Positions 52,353-61,889 are shown, counted from the first letter of the stretch. The stretch is DNA of 64,000 bases from Peptoniphilaceae bacterium (GCA_910589545.1 CAJUSY010000049.1:13700-77699); one strand, 5' to 3'. A program made the numbers and translations. Notes: generated by a model from the sequence alone, not told the origin.

Positions 52353-53451
52353 CTTCTTCTACCAATCTGTAAAGTTCATCTACAATATCTTTACAAGCTG
52401 TTGGATATGACATTTTTTTTGAGTTTTCTGAAAGTTCTTGTAATAAGTTATCGTTTTTTATTATTTCATTTATTTGTTCAAATAATGTTGTAGAATTCAA
52501 ATCTTTTTCCAAAATCACTTTACTAGCTCCTACCTTTTCGAATGCTCTAGCATTGTGTTCTTGGTGATTTTCTGTAGTATAAGCTTTTGGAACAAGTATT
52601 GAAGCTTTTCCTAAGAAAGATAATTCCGCTAATGTAATCGCTCCACTACTTGTCACTATTAAATCAGACACACTGTATGCCTTATCGATATCATCAAGAT
52701 ATGGATATACGTGCAAATTTTTTGTTTCATTCCCTGATTTTCCAATAAATTCATCATAATTCAATTTACCTGTAGCTAAGATAACTTCAAAACTGTCTTG
52801 ATTAGATAATTTTTCAATCATATCCAATGTTGCTTTGTTTAATATTTCTGATCCGTTTGATCCTCCAAATATTAAAACAACTTTTTTCTTTTCAGATATA
52901 TTAAATTGTTCAAATGCCGCTTTTTTATTTTTTTTAATATCTGTAAATCTATTTCTAATAGGATTACCCGTAACTATGGCTTTATTTTGGTTTTTGAAGT
53001 ATTTTATGGATTCTTCAAATGTAACAAAATATCTATCCACATATCTTGATAGTATCCTATTTGTTATTCCCGGAAAGCTGTTTTGTTCATGAAAAGCCAC
53101 TTTAGCTTTGGTTTTTGTTGCTTTGTATAAAATAGGTCCACTAACATAACCACCTGTTCCTATTACAAGATCAGGCTTGAACTCTTTAAGTATTTTATTA
53201 GCTTCTTTCAGTCCTTTAAATAATTCTTTCAATGCTTTAAATGAATCTGCATTTATTTTTCTAGGAATACCTCTCACATGTATAGTTTTAAAATCTATTC
53301 CTAGATTTGGAACAATGCTACTTTCCAATCCTTTTTTAGTCCCCACATAAAGGATTTTATTGTTTTCATCTCTTTTTTTTAATTCTTCAATTAGTGAAAT
53401 CGCAGGATATATATGTCCACCAGTTCCACCACCAGATACTATTATATTCAT
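52339..53451 (-). CDS. murG: UDP-GlcNAc transferase MurG
   Basis: Peripheral membrane glycosyltransferase that converts lipid I to lipid II. 370 residues with VSGGGTGGHIYPA at the N-terminus, GTGGYVSGP, FHEQNSFPGITNR, GGSNGSE and a C-terminal SSGAITLAELSFLGKASILVP region. Standard length. Overlaps ftsW by 4 bases. Confidence 0.97.
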   Translation of the reverse strand: MNIIVSGGGTGGHIYPAISLIEELKKRDENNKILYVGTKKGLESSIVPNLGIDFKTIHVRGIPRKINADSFKALKELFKGLKEANKILKEFKPDLVIGTGGYVSGPILYKATKTKAKVAFHEQNSFPGITNRILSRYVDRYFVTFEESIKYFKNQNKAIVTGNPIRNRFTDIKKNKKAAFEQFNISEKKKVVLIFGGSNGSEILNKATLDMIEKLSNQDSFEVILATGKLNYDEFIGKSGNETKNLHVYPYLDDIDKAYSVSDLIVTSSGAITLAELSFLGKASILVPKAYTTENHQEHNARAFEKVGASKVILEKDLNSTTLFEQINEIIKNDNLLQELSENSKKMSYPTACKDIVDELYRLVEEDEKA

Positions 53452-54557
53452 TTTTTCTCCTCTTCATTGTTCCTATCTACATTTAGTATTATACCTACTA
53501 ATCCCAACATAATCATCAAAGATGTTCCACCATAAGATATGAATGGTAGAGTCAATCCTGTTGGAGGAATTAATCCAGTAACCACCGTCATGTTAACATA
53601 TGCTTGTATTCCAATTACAAAAAGTATTCCTGAAACAAGTAATCTTGAATAAATTAGTTTCGACTTCATTGCAATTCTTATCCCAAAAACTAGAAAAGCA
53701 AAGTAAGCTATAATTAGAATTAAAGCTCCCAAAAATCCAAATTCTTCACAAATAATTGCAAATATAAAGTCATTATGAGCCTGAGATAAATACAAAAATT
53801 TCTGTTTACTCATTCCAAGTCCACTACCTAGAAAACTACCATTCGATACAGCAGCCAACGATTGTGATAATTGCCAACCTTCATCTTCTAAATTTCCTAG
53901 CGGATCTATAAAAGCGATAATTCTATCAATTCTACTGTATCCAATTTTAACCTTGAAAATAGCTACATATCCGAAAACTACTGCTGCAATCAAAGTAGAA
54001 ACAATGTATTTTACATTTAATCCGCTTACCATGAAAACACAAAATACACTTCCAATTATTACTATTGCTGTAGACAAATCCGGTTGCAAAAATACAATCC
54101 CACCTGAAATTCCTGCCAAGACAATCATCCTCAAAAAACCTTTTTTAAAAGTTTTTATCTTACTAATATTTTGAGAAACAATAGCTGCTGCCAAATTTAC
54201 AGAAGCGAATTTAAGTACATCTGACGGCATAAAACTAAATGATTTTATCTTGATCCAACGTTTTGCGTAGTTTATTTCTTTTCCTAAAGGAGTAAATACT
54301 AACCCACAAAGTACAACAGCAATCAAAAATATCCAAATAGCATTCTTTTTGTAATTTTCATTATCAAATTTACTAGTAAATTGCATTACAATAAATCCAA
54401 GAATGGCAAAAACACCTTGTCTTAGCCCATAATAGTACCAAGCCCTATGTTCACTGACTGCCGTCGGCCAACTGGAACTAAGTACCATGATTATTCCAAA
54501 AATTGTAAGGAAAATTGATATATAAAATACACCTTTTCCATCTTTTGAAAGTTTCAT
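53448..54557 (-). CDS. ftsW: SEDS-family peptidoglycan polymerase FtsW
   Basis: Septal glycan strand polymerase with about ten spans. 369 residues. SEDS motifs include KRWIKIKSFSFMPSDVLKFA, LQPDLSTA, AHNDFIFAIICEEFG and LPFISYGGTSL near the C-terminus. Its position after murD and before murG identifies it as FtsW rather than RodA. It should pair with the PASTA penicillin-binding protein upstream. Confidence 0.95.
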   Translation of the reverse strand: MKLSKDGKGVFYISIFLTIFGIIMVLSSSWPTAVSEHRAWYYYGLRQGVFAILGFIVMQFTSKFDNENYKKNAIWIFLIAVVLCGLVFTPLGKEINYAKRWIKIKSFSFMPSDVLKFASVNLAAAIVSQNISKIKTFKKGFLRMIVLAGISGGIVFLQPDLSTAIVIIGSVFCVFMVSGLNVKYIVSTLIAAVVFGYVAIFKVKIGYSRIDRIIAFIDPLGNLEDEGWQLSQSLAAVSNGSFLGSGLGMSKQKFLYLSQAHNDFIFAIICEEFGFLGALILIIAYFAFLVFGIRIAMKSKLIYSRLLVSGILFVIGIQAYVNMTVVTGLIPPTGLTLPFISYGGTSLMIMLGLVGIILNVDRNNEEEKK

Positions 54558-54561
54558 GTTT

Positions 54562-55887
54562 CTATCCTCGCAAATTATTTACTAATTCTTTAAATTCGTT
54601 TCCTCTTTCTTCGTAGTTATTGTACATTCCCCAACTTGCACTTGCAGGTGAAAGCAATACTACATCACCATTTTGAGCTATTTTGTTAGCTTGACTAACT
54701 GCTTGTTGCATATTATCTACTAAAAATATATTTTCAAATCCGAATTCTTTTGCCTTTCGATTAAACAAATCTCTTGTTTGTCCCATCAATATCAAAGCCT
54801 TAAATTTGTCCTTACCAGCTATGAAAAATTTATCCAAACTAACTTTCTTGTCATATCCTCCAGCTAGTATAATAACATTTTTATCAAAAGATTCTATCGC
54901 TTTAACACTTGCATCTACATTTGTTCCTTTAGAATCATTATAGTATTTTACACCAGACAACTCTCTTACAAATTCTAATCTGTGTTCAACTCCTGTAAAT
55001 GTCATTAAAGTATGCTTTATATCTTCATTTGTTATGCCTATTAATTTTGCTAAAGTAACGCAAAATAGAACATTTTGATAATTGTGATAGCCTATTAATT
55101 TAACATCTTTTACATCTATAATCTTTTCGCAAGTTGAGTCTGAAAAATAAATTGAACTGTTTTTTATGAATGTACCTTTGTCTACTTTTATTGATGTTGA
55201 AATATCATATACATTAGCATTTGTAATTTTTTTACAATCACCGTAGTATTCATCATCTATATTCAATACTGTGTAGCATTTTCCGTCTTGATTTCTTAGT
55301 ATGTTCTTCTTAGCATTGACATAATTTTGCATACTTGTGTGCCAGTCTATGTGATCAGGAGTAATGTTAATTATACAAGAATACTGAGGCTTAAACTTTT
55401 TAGTGCTTTCCAATTGAAAGCTTGAACATTCAATTACAAAGTAAGTATCTTTATCGCTGTTATATATTTCCCACAACATTCCTACTCCAATATTTCCTAT
55501 CGAAATAGCTTTTCTTCCTGAATCATTTAACATTTTAGTCATTAATGATGTAGTTGTTGTTTTCCCATTAGTTCCAGTGATAGCCACAATTTTTATATCT
55601 TCAAAAATTCTTTGCGCAAGCTCTAAGTCACTAACCACTTCGATATTCAATTCGTCGGCTTTTAATATTATCGGATTATCCATTCTAATTCCTGGACTTT
55701 TTAGAATAATATCATATTTGTCGATTGTTTCAATAGACTCAATTTGTACATCTAATTCGTGCAATATTTTTGTTTTCGCTTCGTCTATGTTATCGTCAAT
55801 AGCTCCTAATTCATATCCTTTTAATTTTAAAGTTTTTAGTGCAGATATCCCTGTTCTTGCCAAACCAAATACTAATATTTTTTCCAT
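54562..55887 (-). CDS. murD: UDP-MurNAc-L-alanine:D-glutamate ligase MurD
   Basis: Adds D-Glu to UDP-MurNAc-Ala. 441 residues in three Mur-ligase domains, with ATP site ITGTNGKTTTTSL, NITPDHIDWH, GVEHRLEFV, YNDSKGTN and LLSPASASWGMYNN. Ribosome site AGGTGA precedes the ATG. murC, murE and murF are not in this cluster. Confidence 0.97.
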   Translation of the reverse strand: MEKILVFGLARTGISALKTLKLKGYELGAIDDNIDEAKTKILHELDVQIESIETIDKYDIILKSPGIRMDNPIILKADELNIEVVSDLELAQRIFEDIKIVAITGTNGKTTTTSLMTKMLNDSGRKAISIGNIGVGMLWEIYNSDKDTYFVIECSSFQLESTKKFKPQYSCIINITPDHIDWHTSMQNYVNAKKNILRNQDGKCYTVLNIDDEYYGDCKKITNANVYDISTSIKVDKGTFIKNSSIYFSDSTCEKIIDVKDVKLIGYHNYQNVLFCVTLAKLIGITNEDIKHTLMTFTGVEHRLEFVRELSGVKYYNDSKGTNVDASVKAIESFDKNVIILAGGYDKKVSLDKFFIAGKDKFKALILMGQTRDLFNRKAKEFGFENIFLVDNMQQAVSQANKIAQNGDVVLLSPASASWGMYNNYEERGNEFKELVNNLRG

Positions 55888-55894
55888 AATTCAC

Positions 55895-56857
55895 CTATAA
55901 TATATCTATTAATGTAATCAAACTTGTTATTACTGATACAACCATAAAAGTCGATACTATCTTTTGTTCTTTGTAGCCTTTTAATTCGTAATGATGATGA
56001 ATTGGACTCATCAAAAATACTCTTTTTTTATCTCTCAATTTGTAGCTTGTCATTTGAATGATTACGGATAAAACTTCTATCATATATACAAACCCCAAAA
56101 TTATTAAATACAAGCTCATTCCATACATAGCCATAATCATTACTAAAGCACCACCAATAGCCATGGAACCTGTGTCACCCATAAATACTTTTGCTGGATT
56201 GGAATTATACACCAAAAATCCCAAAAGACTTCCTGCAAAAATAATGCTGAATACACTAGCTGTAGAATTAAGGTCGTACAATATTATGCTAGTTGCAATA
56301 AATACAGGAATTGAAACAGAAGTTGCAAGTCCATCTAATCCATCAGTTAAATTTGTAGCATTAGATGTGCCCATCATTACAAAAATCAAAAATGGATAAG
56401 TTATTAAGCCAAAATCTACTGTTTTGTGGAAAAATGGAATAACTTGTTTCGTAAAATCAGGATTAACTTGTTTTATTAAGAAACAAGCTATTACTGAAAA
56501 TAATAATTGCAACACAAGTTTTTGTTTTTCGTTTAATCCTAATGAGCGTTTCATTACCAATTTCATAAAATCGTCAATAAAACCAATTGCCCCAAATGCA
56601 ATCATTCCATAGATTGCTAATAAAACTTCGCTATCAAATAGCCTAAAAATAACCACAGTTATCAATGTAGATATTATAAATATAATACCTCCCATTGTCG
56701 GTGTACCAGCTTTAGAATAGTGTGATTTTGGACCATCATCCCTGATTTCTTGACCAACATGTTTTTGTCTTAAAATCCTAATAATAAATTTCCCCAATAT
56801 CAATGATATTACAACTGATAATAACATAGACATCAAAATTTCATTTTTTAAATTCAT
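55895..56857 (-). CDS. mraY: Phospho-MurNAc-pentapeptide transferase MraY
   Basis: Integral membrane enzyme (about ten spans) that makes lipid I on undecaprenyl phosphate. From the ATG at 56857 it has 320 residues. AAGGAG lies at good spacing; thirteen further upstream codons are open but lack a ribosome site. It shows KAGTPTMGGI, IGFIDDFMK, ATNLTDGLDGLA and the His cluster SPIHHHYELKG. Confidence 0.96.
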   Translation of the reverse strand: MNLKNEILMSMLLSVVISLILGKFIIRILRQKHVGQEIRDDGPKSHYSKAGTPTMGGIIFIISTLITVVIFRLFDSEVLLAIYGMIAFGAIGFIDDFMKLVMKRSLGLNEKQKLVLQLLFSVIACFLIKQVNPDFTKQVIPFFHKTVDFGLITYPFLIFVMMGTSNATNLTDGLDGLATSVSIPVFIATSIILYDLNSTASVFSIIFAGSLLGFLVYNSNPAKVFMGDTGSMAIGGALVMIMAMYGMSLYLIILGFVYMIEVLSVIIQMTSYKLRDKKRVFLMSPIHHHYELKGYKEQKIVSTFMVVSVITSLITLIDIL

Positions 56858-56917
56858 ATTTATCTCCTTAATATAATGAACACTACTTGCATTCAATTTT
56901 AATCCTCATAAGTATTT

Positions 56918-56923
56918 ATTATA
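56918..56923 (-). promoter_or_regulatory. Possible internal -10 box before mraY
   Basis: A TATAAT lies in the 79-base gap between the penicillin-binding protein gene and mraY. The -35 region is poor, so an internal promoter for mraY-murD-ftsW-murG-divIB is only possible. Confidence 0.3.
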
Positions 56924-56936
56924 CCACACGAAAAAA

Positions 56937-59174
56937 TTATTCTTCAGTGTTTTTCTCTGGTTCAATATAAATTTTGATATAAGATTTTGGATCCATTAAT
57001 TTGTTTTCTTCTGGATCAGTTTTTACAACTCTTCCTTTTTTGCTGTTCTTAATATCTATGTTTTTGATTCCGTGTTTTTCTAATATTTCCACCGCATCCT
57101 CAACTTGAAATCCTACTATCTCAGGAATTCTAATCATAGAATCGTCAACACTTCCTGTTGTAATTTCTACGACATCTCCTTTGTTCACTTTAGAATATGC
57201 GGCTGTCTCTTGTGATTTTACGATTGAATCCAAGCTTGAATTAGAATTTAAAACTTTTGACTTCAAACCCAATGAATTTAATTTATCTACTGCTATTTTC
57301 AATTTCAATCCTTCTAATTCTGGGACAGTGACTTTATCTGAATCATTTGCATCTAATCTAGTTTTATTCATTCTTTTATATTCTATAATTCTCGAAAATA
57401 TTTTACCTGCAGAAGGTACGCACACAGCACTTCCACCATTTTTTCTTTGAGGTTCATCTACTACAATCAACACAGTATATTGTGGATGATCAGTTGGAAA
57501 AGAAGCGAAAAATGATGCCGTCGTTTTATTATCAGTATATTTTCCATCTTCAATTTTGATGCTGGTTCCTGTTTTCCCTCCAATTCCGAAACCTTCAATT
57601 GCTGCTTTTTTCCCACTACCATCATCTACAACACCTTGTAACATTTTATTCATTTGTTTTGATGACTGAGAAGATATGATTTGTCTTTTTACATTAGGCT
57701 CTACTTTTTCGGTTTTTTTTGTATCCTTTGAGACGAATTCTTTTGCCACATGAGGTTCAATCAACATACCACCATTTACTATTGCATTTAATGCAGTTAT
57801 CATTTGGATTGGAGTTGCAGATATCCCATGTCCGTAAGATAATGTAGCAAGCCTAGCAGCATCTATATCTTTTACGCTCTTTGGTGCTATTCCCAACTCT
57901 TCAGATGGTAAATCAATATCTGTTTTTTGATTGAAACCAAAACCATTTACGTATTTTTGCATATTAGCTTTACCTAAATCTCTGCCAATATTAACATAGG
58001 CAATATTACAAGAGTTGTTGAAAGCTTCTTGGAAAGTTTCATCTCCGTGTGGATTCCAAAATCTTTCACACCTTATAACAACGCCAGGAATATCGCGAAT
58101 AAACCCATTACAAAAATAATGTGATTGTTCAGTTGCAGTATGTTCTTCAGTTGCAGCTGCACTTGTTATTGTTTTGAATACACTACCTGGTTCATAAGTC
58201 CAAGATGTTGCTTTATTTTCCCACATGGTAAAATAAAATTTGCTGATTTTGTCTTCGTCATTTTCCTTTTTCAAATCAGTTAACTCTTCTGATTGCGGTT
58301 TAAAAAGAGGTGTCTTCGGATCATTTGGATTAAAATTAGGATATGAACCCATTGCTAAGACATCTCCGTTATTTGGATTCATAACAATAATTGTAGCTGA
58401 CTTTGGTTTAAAATTATTCTCTATATCTTCCAAACTATCCTCTACAAAACCTTGAATTGTGCTATCTATCGTAGTTTTTAAATCGTATCCGTTTTCAGGA
58501 TTAATAATTACAGAACTATCATCTGACAACTCAATAGATCTATTAACAGAGCTGTTCAATATCCTTTTACCTGGTTTACCTTTTAATTTGGAATTATAAA
58601 AACTTTCCAATCCTACGACTCCATCGTTATTAACATTTGTAAAACCCAATACTTGTGCTAACATTTCTTTATTAGGATAGTATCTTTTCTTCTCAGATAC
58701 AACGCTTATAAATTTCTGAGAACTAATAGGAAGTTTTTTCATTTTTTCTATTTCTGTCTTTGATAATGATGCTTTTACCAAAACAGTTTTCTTTTTATCT
58801 AAAATTTTTTTTAATTCCTCTGGTTTCATACTAATACTTTTACTTAAAGAATCAATCAGATTAGCCTTAGATTGATCATTTAAATAAGTAGCATTCACAT
58901 ATAAATTATTAGATACCACATTATCTGCCAATGTTTCACCATTTATATCTAGTATTTTCCCTCTTTCGGCATCTATGTTTATGGTATTGGTACTTTGTTT
59001 TGCTGATAATTTTCGATATTTATCTCCTGCAGGTGTCAATTGCAAATAGAAAAGCTTTCCTATTATCAAAAAAACAATAGATATCAATATACAAAATAAA
59101 ACTACAATACGAAAATTGTAGTTTTTATTGAAATTTTTATTGATTTTTCCTTTATTAAAATGACGTCTTCTCAT
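56937..59174 (-). CDS. PASTA-domain class B penicillin-binding protein (division transpeptidase)
   Basis: Septal D,D-transpeptidase of the FtsI/PBP2B/SpoVD group, 745 residues. One span at about 22-44, a dimerisation domain to about 230, then the transpeptidase with nucleophile Ser331 (SVFK), the SCN triad at 388-390 and KTG at 534-536. Two PASTA repeats follow from about 615 to 741. The position in the division cluster marks it as the divisome partner of FtsW. The PASTA repeats resemble those of PrkC and may read the same muropeptide signals. Confidence 0.95.
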   Translation of the reverse strand: MRRRHFNKGKINKNFNKNYNFRIVVLFCILISIVFLIIGKLFYLQLTPAGDKYRKLSAKQSTNTINIDAERGKILDINGETLADNVVSNNLYVNATYLNDQSKANLIDSLSKSISMKPEELKKILDKKKTVLVKASLSKTEIEKMKKLPISSQKFISVVSEKKRYYPNKEMLAQVLGFTNVNNDGVVGLESFYNSKLKGKPGKRILNSSVNRSIELSDDSSVIINPENGYDLKTTIDSTIQGFVEDSLEDIENNFKPKSATIIVMNPNNGDVLAMGSYPNFNPNDPKTPLFKPQSEELTDLKKENDEDKISKFYFTMWENKATSWTYEPGSVFKTITSAAATEEHTATEQSHYFCNGFIRDIPGVVIRCERFWNPHGDETFQEAFNNSCNIAYVNIGRDLGKANMQKYVNGFGFNQKTDIDLPSEELGIAPKSVKDIDAARLATLSYGHGISATPIQMITALNAIVNGGMLIEPHVAKEFVSKDTKKTEKVEPNVKRQIISSQSSKQMNKMLQGVVDDGSGKKAAIEGFGIGGKTGTSIKIEDGKYTDNKTTASFFASFPTDHPQYTVLIVVDEPQRKNGGSAVCVPSAGKIFSRIIEYKRMNKTRLDANDSDKVTVPELEGLKLKIAVDKLNSLGLKSKVLNSNSSLDSIVKSQETAAYSKVNKGDVVEITTGSVDDSMIRIPEIVGFQVEDAVEILEKHGIKNIDIKNSKKGRVVKTDPEENKLMDPKSYIKIYIEPEKNTEE

Positions 59175-59563
59175 TATTTACCCTCTAATTTTAAGTACAT
59201 AATTTGAGCATTTTCAGGAAACTGCATACCCAAATTATTTTTTGCGATTTCTTCTATATTTTTATTTGTAAGTTTACTTTCTATATTAGATTTTATCACA
59301 TCTCGGTTTCCTTCTGTTATCATTACTTGTTTTTTTACTTCTTTTAAATCGCTGGACATGCTTTGAATTTTAGAATATCGATTCATAACTAAAATAGATA
59401 AGCATATTACAACACATATCATAACTTTATTAAAAGTAGAAAAAAGATTAGTTTTTCTGCTTGGTCTATTTATTTTTTTAGTTTGTTCAATTTTTTTAAC
59501 TTCAAATTCTTTTTTTTCTATATATTGTGGAAAAACCTCAATTTTTCTTTGTGCGTTACCCAT
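59174..59563 (-). CDS. ftsL: FtsL-like divisome protein
   Basis: 129-residue bitopic protein: basic N-terminus, one span at about 43-60, then a coiled-coil-like segment (YSKIQSMSSDLKEVKKQV) and a C-terminal NIEEIAKNNLGMQFPENAQI region as in FtsL/DivIC proteins. Identity across FtsL proteins is low, so topology and position between rsmH and the PBP gene carry the call. The ATG at 59563 has GGAG six bases upstream; an ATG at 59575 lacks one. Confidence 0.82.
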   Translation of the reverse strand: MGNAQRKIEVFPQYIEKKEFEVKKIEQTKKINRPSRKTNLFSTFNKVMICVVICLSILVMNRYSKIQSMSSDLKEVKKQVMITEGNRDVIKSNIESKLTNKNIEEIAKNNLGMQFPENAQIMYLKLEGK

Positions 59564-59582
59564 TTTTGTCTCCATTTATTTA

Positions 59583-60521
59583 TCAAATAATTTTTTCTGC
59601 TACTCTTAATTTTGCACTTCTAGCTCTAGAATTCCCTTTTAATTCTTCTTCTGAAGGCTCTATTGGTTTTCTTGTTATAATTTTTATTTCCGGTTTATGA
59701 TCGCAAACACAAACAGGAATTTCAGGTGGGCATATACAACCCCTTTGTCTTTGTTTGAAAATATCCTTACAAATTTTGTCTTCTAAAGAATGAAAAGTTA
59801 TAATACAAATCCTCCCATCAGTATTTAACAAATCTATACAATCTCCTACTGCCTTTTCCAAAACATCCAACTCTTTATTTACTTCAATTCTAATTGCTTG
59901 GAATGTTTTTTTTGCACTATGTCCTTTTTGATTCATTCTTACTTTCTTAGGAATCGCTTTTTCAATAACTTCTACCAATTCAAAAGTAGTATTAATCGGT
60001 TTAATCTCACGTTCTTTACAAATAAATTCGGCAATTCTCTTAGCCCATTTTTCTTCTGAGTATTTGAAAATAATATTTTCCAAGTCTTCTTGAGAATATG
60101 TGTTGATAATATCTTTTGCACTGATAGGATTTGATTGATCCATTCTCATATCCAATTCAGCATTATGCATATAAGAAAATCCCCTACTCTTTTCATCAAT
60201 TTGATAAGAACTAACTCCTATATCCATCAAAATTCCATCAACTTTTTCAATTCCTATATTGTGCAAATCGCTTTTTATATTTTTAAAATTATCCTTAATA
60301 AAGATAACCTTATCTCCAAATTCTTTTAAACGTTCTTTTGCAACTTTCAATGCGTCTTCATCTTGGTCAAAGCAAATAAGCTTACCGCTGCCAATTCTCT
60401 TTGCGATTTCTCTTGAATGTCCAGCTCCTCCAACAGTGCAATCAACATAAATTTTACCGTCTCTTATATTTAAATTTTCGATACATTCCTCTAATAAAAT
60501 TGGCACATGTTTAAATTCCAT
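59583..60521 (-). CDS. rsmH: 16S rRNA m4C1402 methyltransferase RsmH (MraW)
   Basis: SAM-dependent N4-methyltransferase acting on C1402 of 16S rRNA. 312 residues with HVPILLEECIENL, the SAM loop VDCTVGGAGHS, GILMDIGVSSYQID, FAEL-equivalent helical insert and ITFHSLEDKI. The C-terminal NSRARSAKLRVAEK is typical. It overlaps nothing but lies 7 bases after mraZ. Confidence 0.97.
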   Translation of the reverse strand: MEFKHVPILLEECIENLNIRDGKIYVDCTVGGAGHSREIAKRIGSGKLICFDQDEDALKVAKERLKEFGDKVIFIKDNFKNIKSDLHNIGIEKVDGILMDIGVSSYQIDEKSRGFSYMHNAELDMRMDQSNPISAKDIINTYSQEDLENIIFKYSEEKWAKRIAEFICKEREIKPINTTFELVEVIEKAIPKKVRMNQKGHSAKKTFQAIRIEVNKELDVLEKAVGDCIDLLNTDGRICIITFHSLEDKICKDIFKQRQRGCICPPEIPVCVCDHKPEIKIITRKPIEPSEEELKGNSRARSAKLRVAEKII

Positions 60522-60528
60522 AATTCAC

Positions 60529-60960
60529 CTACAAATCAAGATCTGTCAAATCATCCGCTAAATCGTCATAATTTAAAGAAGAATCATTAGAATATTCTTC
60601 CCATTTATCTTTGTCCCATATTTCGATACGATTGGATACTCCAATAATTGCAACCTCTTTTTTTATATCAGCATAGTTTCTCAAAGATTTCGGAATCAAA
60701 AACCTCCCTTGTTTATCAATCTCTTGATTACTAGCTCCTGCAAAAAATACTCTTGAAAACGCTCTTGCTTGTCTTCTAGTTAATGACAATTTATTAAGTT
60801 TTTCAGTCATTTGAATAAAAGCGGATACAGGATATACAAAAAGACATTCATCCATTCCCTTTGTAATATAAAACTCTTCTCCTATTTCTTCTCTAAACTT
60901 TGAAGGCATAATAACACGACCTTTTGAGTCAATATTATGAAAATATTCATTGATAAACAT
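60529..60960 (-). CDS. mraZ: Transcriptional regulator MraZ
   Basis: Ring-forming DNA-binding protein that represses or activates the division cluster by binding its own promoter. 143 residues with two SpoVT/AbrB-type repeats: NIDSKGRVIMPSKFREE and EIDKQGRFLIPKSLRNYA. The ATG at 60960 is placed by GGAGGG four bases upstream; an in-frame GTG at 60972 lies within the operator repeats and is not favoured. Confidence 0.95.
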   Translation of the reverse strand: MFINEYFHNIDSKGRVIMPSKFREEIGEEFYITKGMDECLFVYPVSAFIQMTEKLNKLSLTRRQARAFSRVFFAGASNQEIDKQGRFLIPKSLRNYADIKKEVAIIGVSNRIEIWDKDKWEEYSNDSSLNYDDLADDLTDLDL

Positions 60961-60967
60961 TTTTCCC

Positions 60968-60993
60968 TCCACTTTGTTCCACTTTCATTCCAC
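60968..60993 (-). promoter_or_regulatory. MraZ operator: three GTGGA direct repeats
   Basis: GTGGA occurs on the minus strand at 60989-60993, 60978-60982 and 60968-60972, spaced 11 and 10 bases, with AAAGTGG context as in known MraZ boxes. The third repeat forms part of the mraZ ribosome site GGAGGG. Confidence 0.8.
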
Positions 60994-61000
60994 TACATTA

Positions 61001-61029
61001 ATAATATCTTTTATATATGATGCTTTCAA
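61001..61029 (-). promoter_or_regulatory. Promoter of the division cluster (mraZ)
   Basis: TTGAAA (61024-61029) and TATTAT (61001-61006) with a 17-base spacer on the minus strand. The start site should fall near 60994, just before the first MraZ repeat. Confidence 0.75.
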
Positions 61030-61067
61030 TATTTTTATACGTTCTGAATATACGTTCTTTTTTTGTA

Positions 61068-61096
61068 TTTACTAAATTTTAAATATATGTTAAAAT
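61068..61096 (+). promoter_or_regulatory. Promoter of the sortase gene
   Basis: TTTACT (61068-61073) and TAAAAT (61091-61096) with a 17-base spacer; AGAGG follows before the ATG at 61129. Confidence 0.7.
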
Positions 61097-61128
61097 AATC
61101 TACGTAATAAATTAAAAAGAGGAAAATT

Positions 61129-61800
61129 ATGAGAAAAAAATTTGGAATATTTTTAATGACGATAGGTATTTTACTTTTCGCATTGTACTTTGCAGCTAGA
61201 TTAATACCAACTTACTATAGCGAAAATGATATAAGTAAAGAAATATCCTCCACAGAAATGGAACAAAATAACAAAAAGGAATTTAAAAATGACTTTGATG
61301 CCGTCAACTCAATTAGTACAACAACATCATTGTTTAATTTCACAGCTATAAGTGGAGAAGATGTTATTGGACAAATCATTATACCTGATTATAATTTAAG
61401 TTTGCCCATTCATCGTGGTGTAACTGATGAACACTTGTTAAGTGGTGCTGCAACTATGAAAGATCATCAAAAAATGGGCGAAAAAAATTATACACTGACT
61501 GGTCATTATATGAAAAGAAATGGATCTTTGTTTAGTAAGGTTTATGATTTAACTAAAGGTACTAAAGTTTATATTACTGACAAGAAAAATATCTATGAAT
61601 ACGAAATAGTAGATAGAAAAGTTACTGACTCTTATGCATTTTACATGCTTGATGATGATAGAATTGAACAATACGATAATAAACCTATATTATCTTTGAT
61701 GACATGCGATATGCCAAATGATCCTAACAATAGAGTATTCCAAATAGGAAAGCTTGTTAGATCATTTAAATACGACAAAAATTATTTTAAACAAAATTAA
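61129..61800 (+). CDS. Sortase (probably class A)
   Basis: Membrane transpeptidase that links LPXTG-type surface proteins to the wall. 223 residues with an N-terminal span (about 5-27) and a sortase barrel containing VIGQIIIPDYNLSLPI, the catalytic His126 (LTGHYMKRNGS), Cys193 (LSLMTCDM) and Arg202 (NNRVFQIGKL). No pilin or LPXTG substrate gene is adjacent, which fits a housekeeping rather than pilus sortase. It is transcribed divergently from the division cluster. The class is inferred from motif order. Confidence 0.92.
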   Translation: MRKKFGIFLMTIGILLFALYFAARLIPTYYSENDISKEISSTEMEQNNKKEFKNDFDAVNSISTTTSLFNFTAISGEDVIGQIIIPDYNLSLPIHRGVTDEHLLSGAATMKDHQKMGEKNYTLTGHYMKRNGSLFSKVYDLTKGTKVYITDKKNIYEYEIVDRKVTDSYAFYMLDDDRIEQYDNKPILSLMTCDMPNDPNNRVFQIGKLVRSFKYDKNYFKQN

Positions 61801-61805
61801 AAATC

Positions 61806-61842
61806 AGACCACAAAGATATTAAATTTCTTTGTGGTCTTTCT
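61806..61842 (+). terminator. Terminator after the sortase gene
   Basis: Twelve-pair hairpin (61806-61817 with 61827-61838) followed by TTTCT, 5 bases after the stop. Confidence 0.75.
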
Positions 61843-61847
61843 ACATA

Positions 61848-61879
61848 AAAACTCTCTTCAAAACTTTGAAGAGAGTTTT
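61848..61879. terminator. Second hairpin between convergent sortase and phosphatase genes
   Basis: Fifteen-pair hairpin (61848-61862 with 61865-61879) with T tracts on both strands. It ends the minus-strand phosphatase transcript and backs up the sortase terminator. Confidence 0.85.
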
Positions 61880-61889
61880 TATTCTTATA

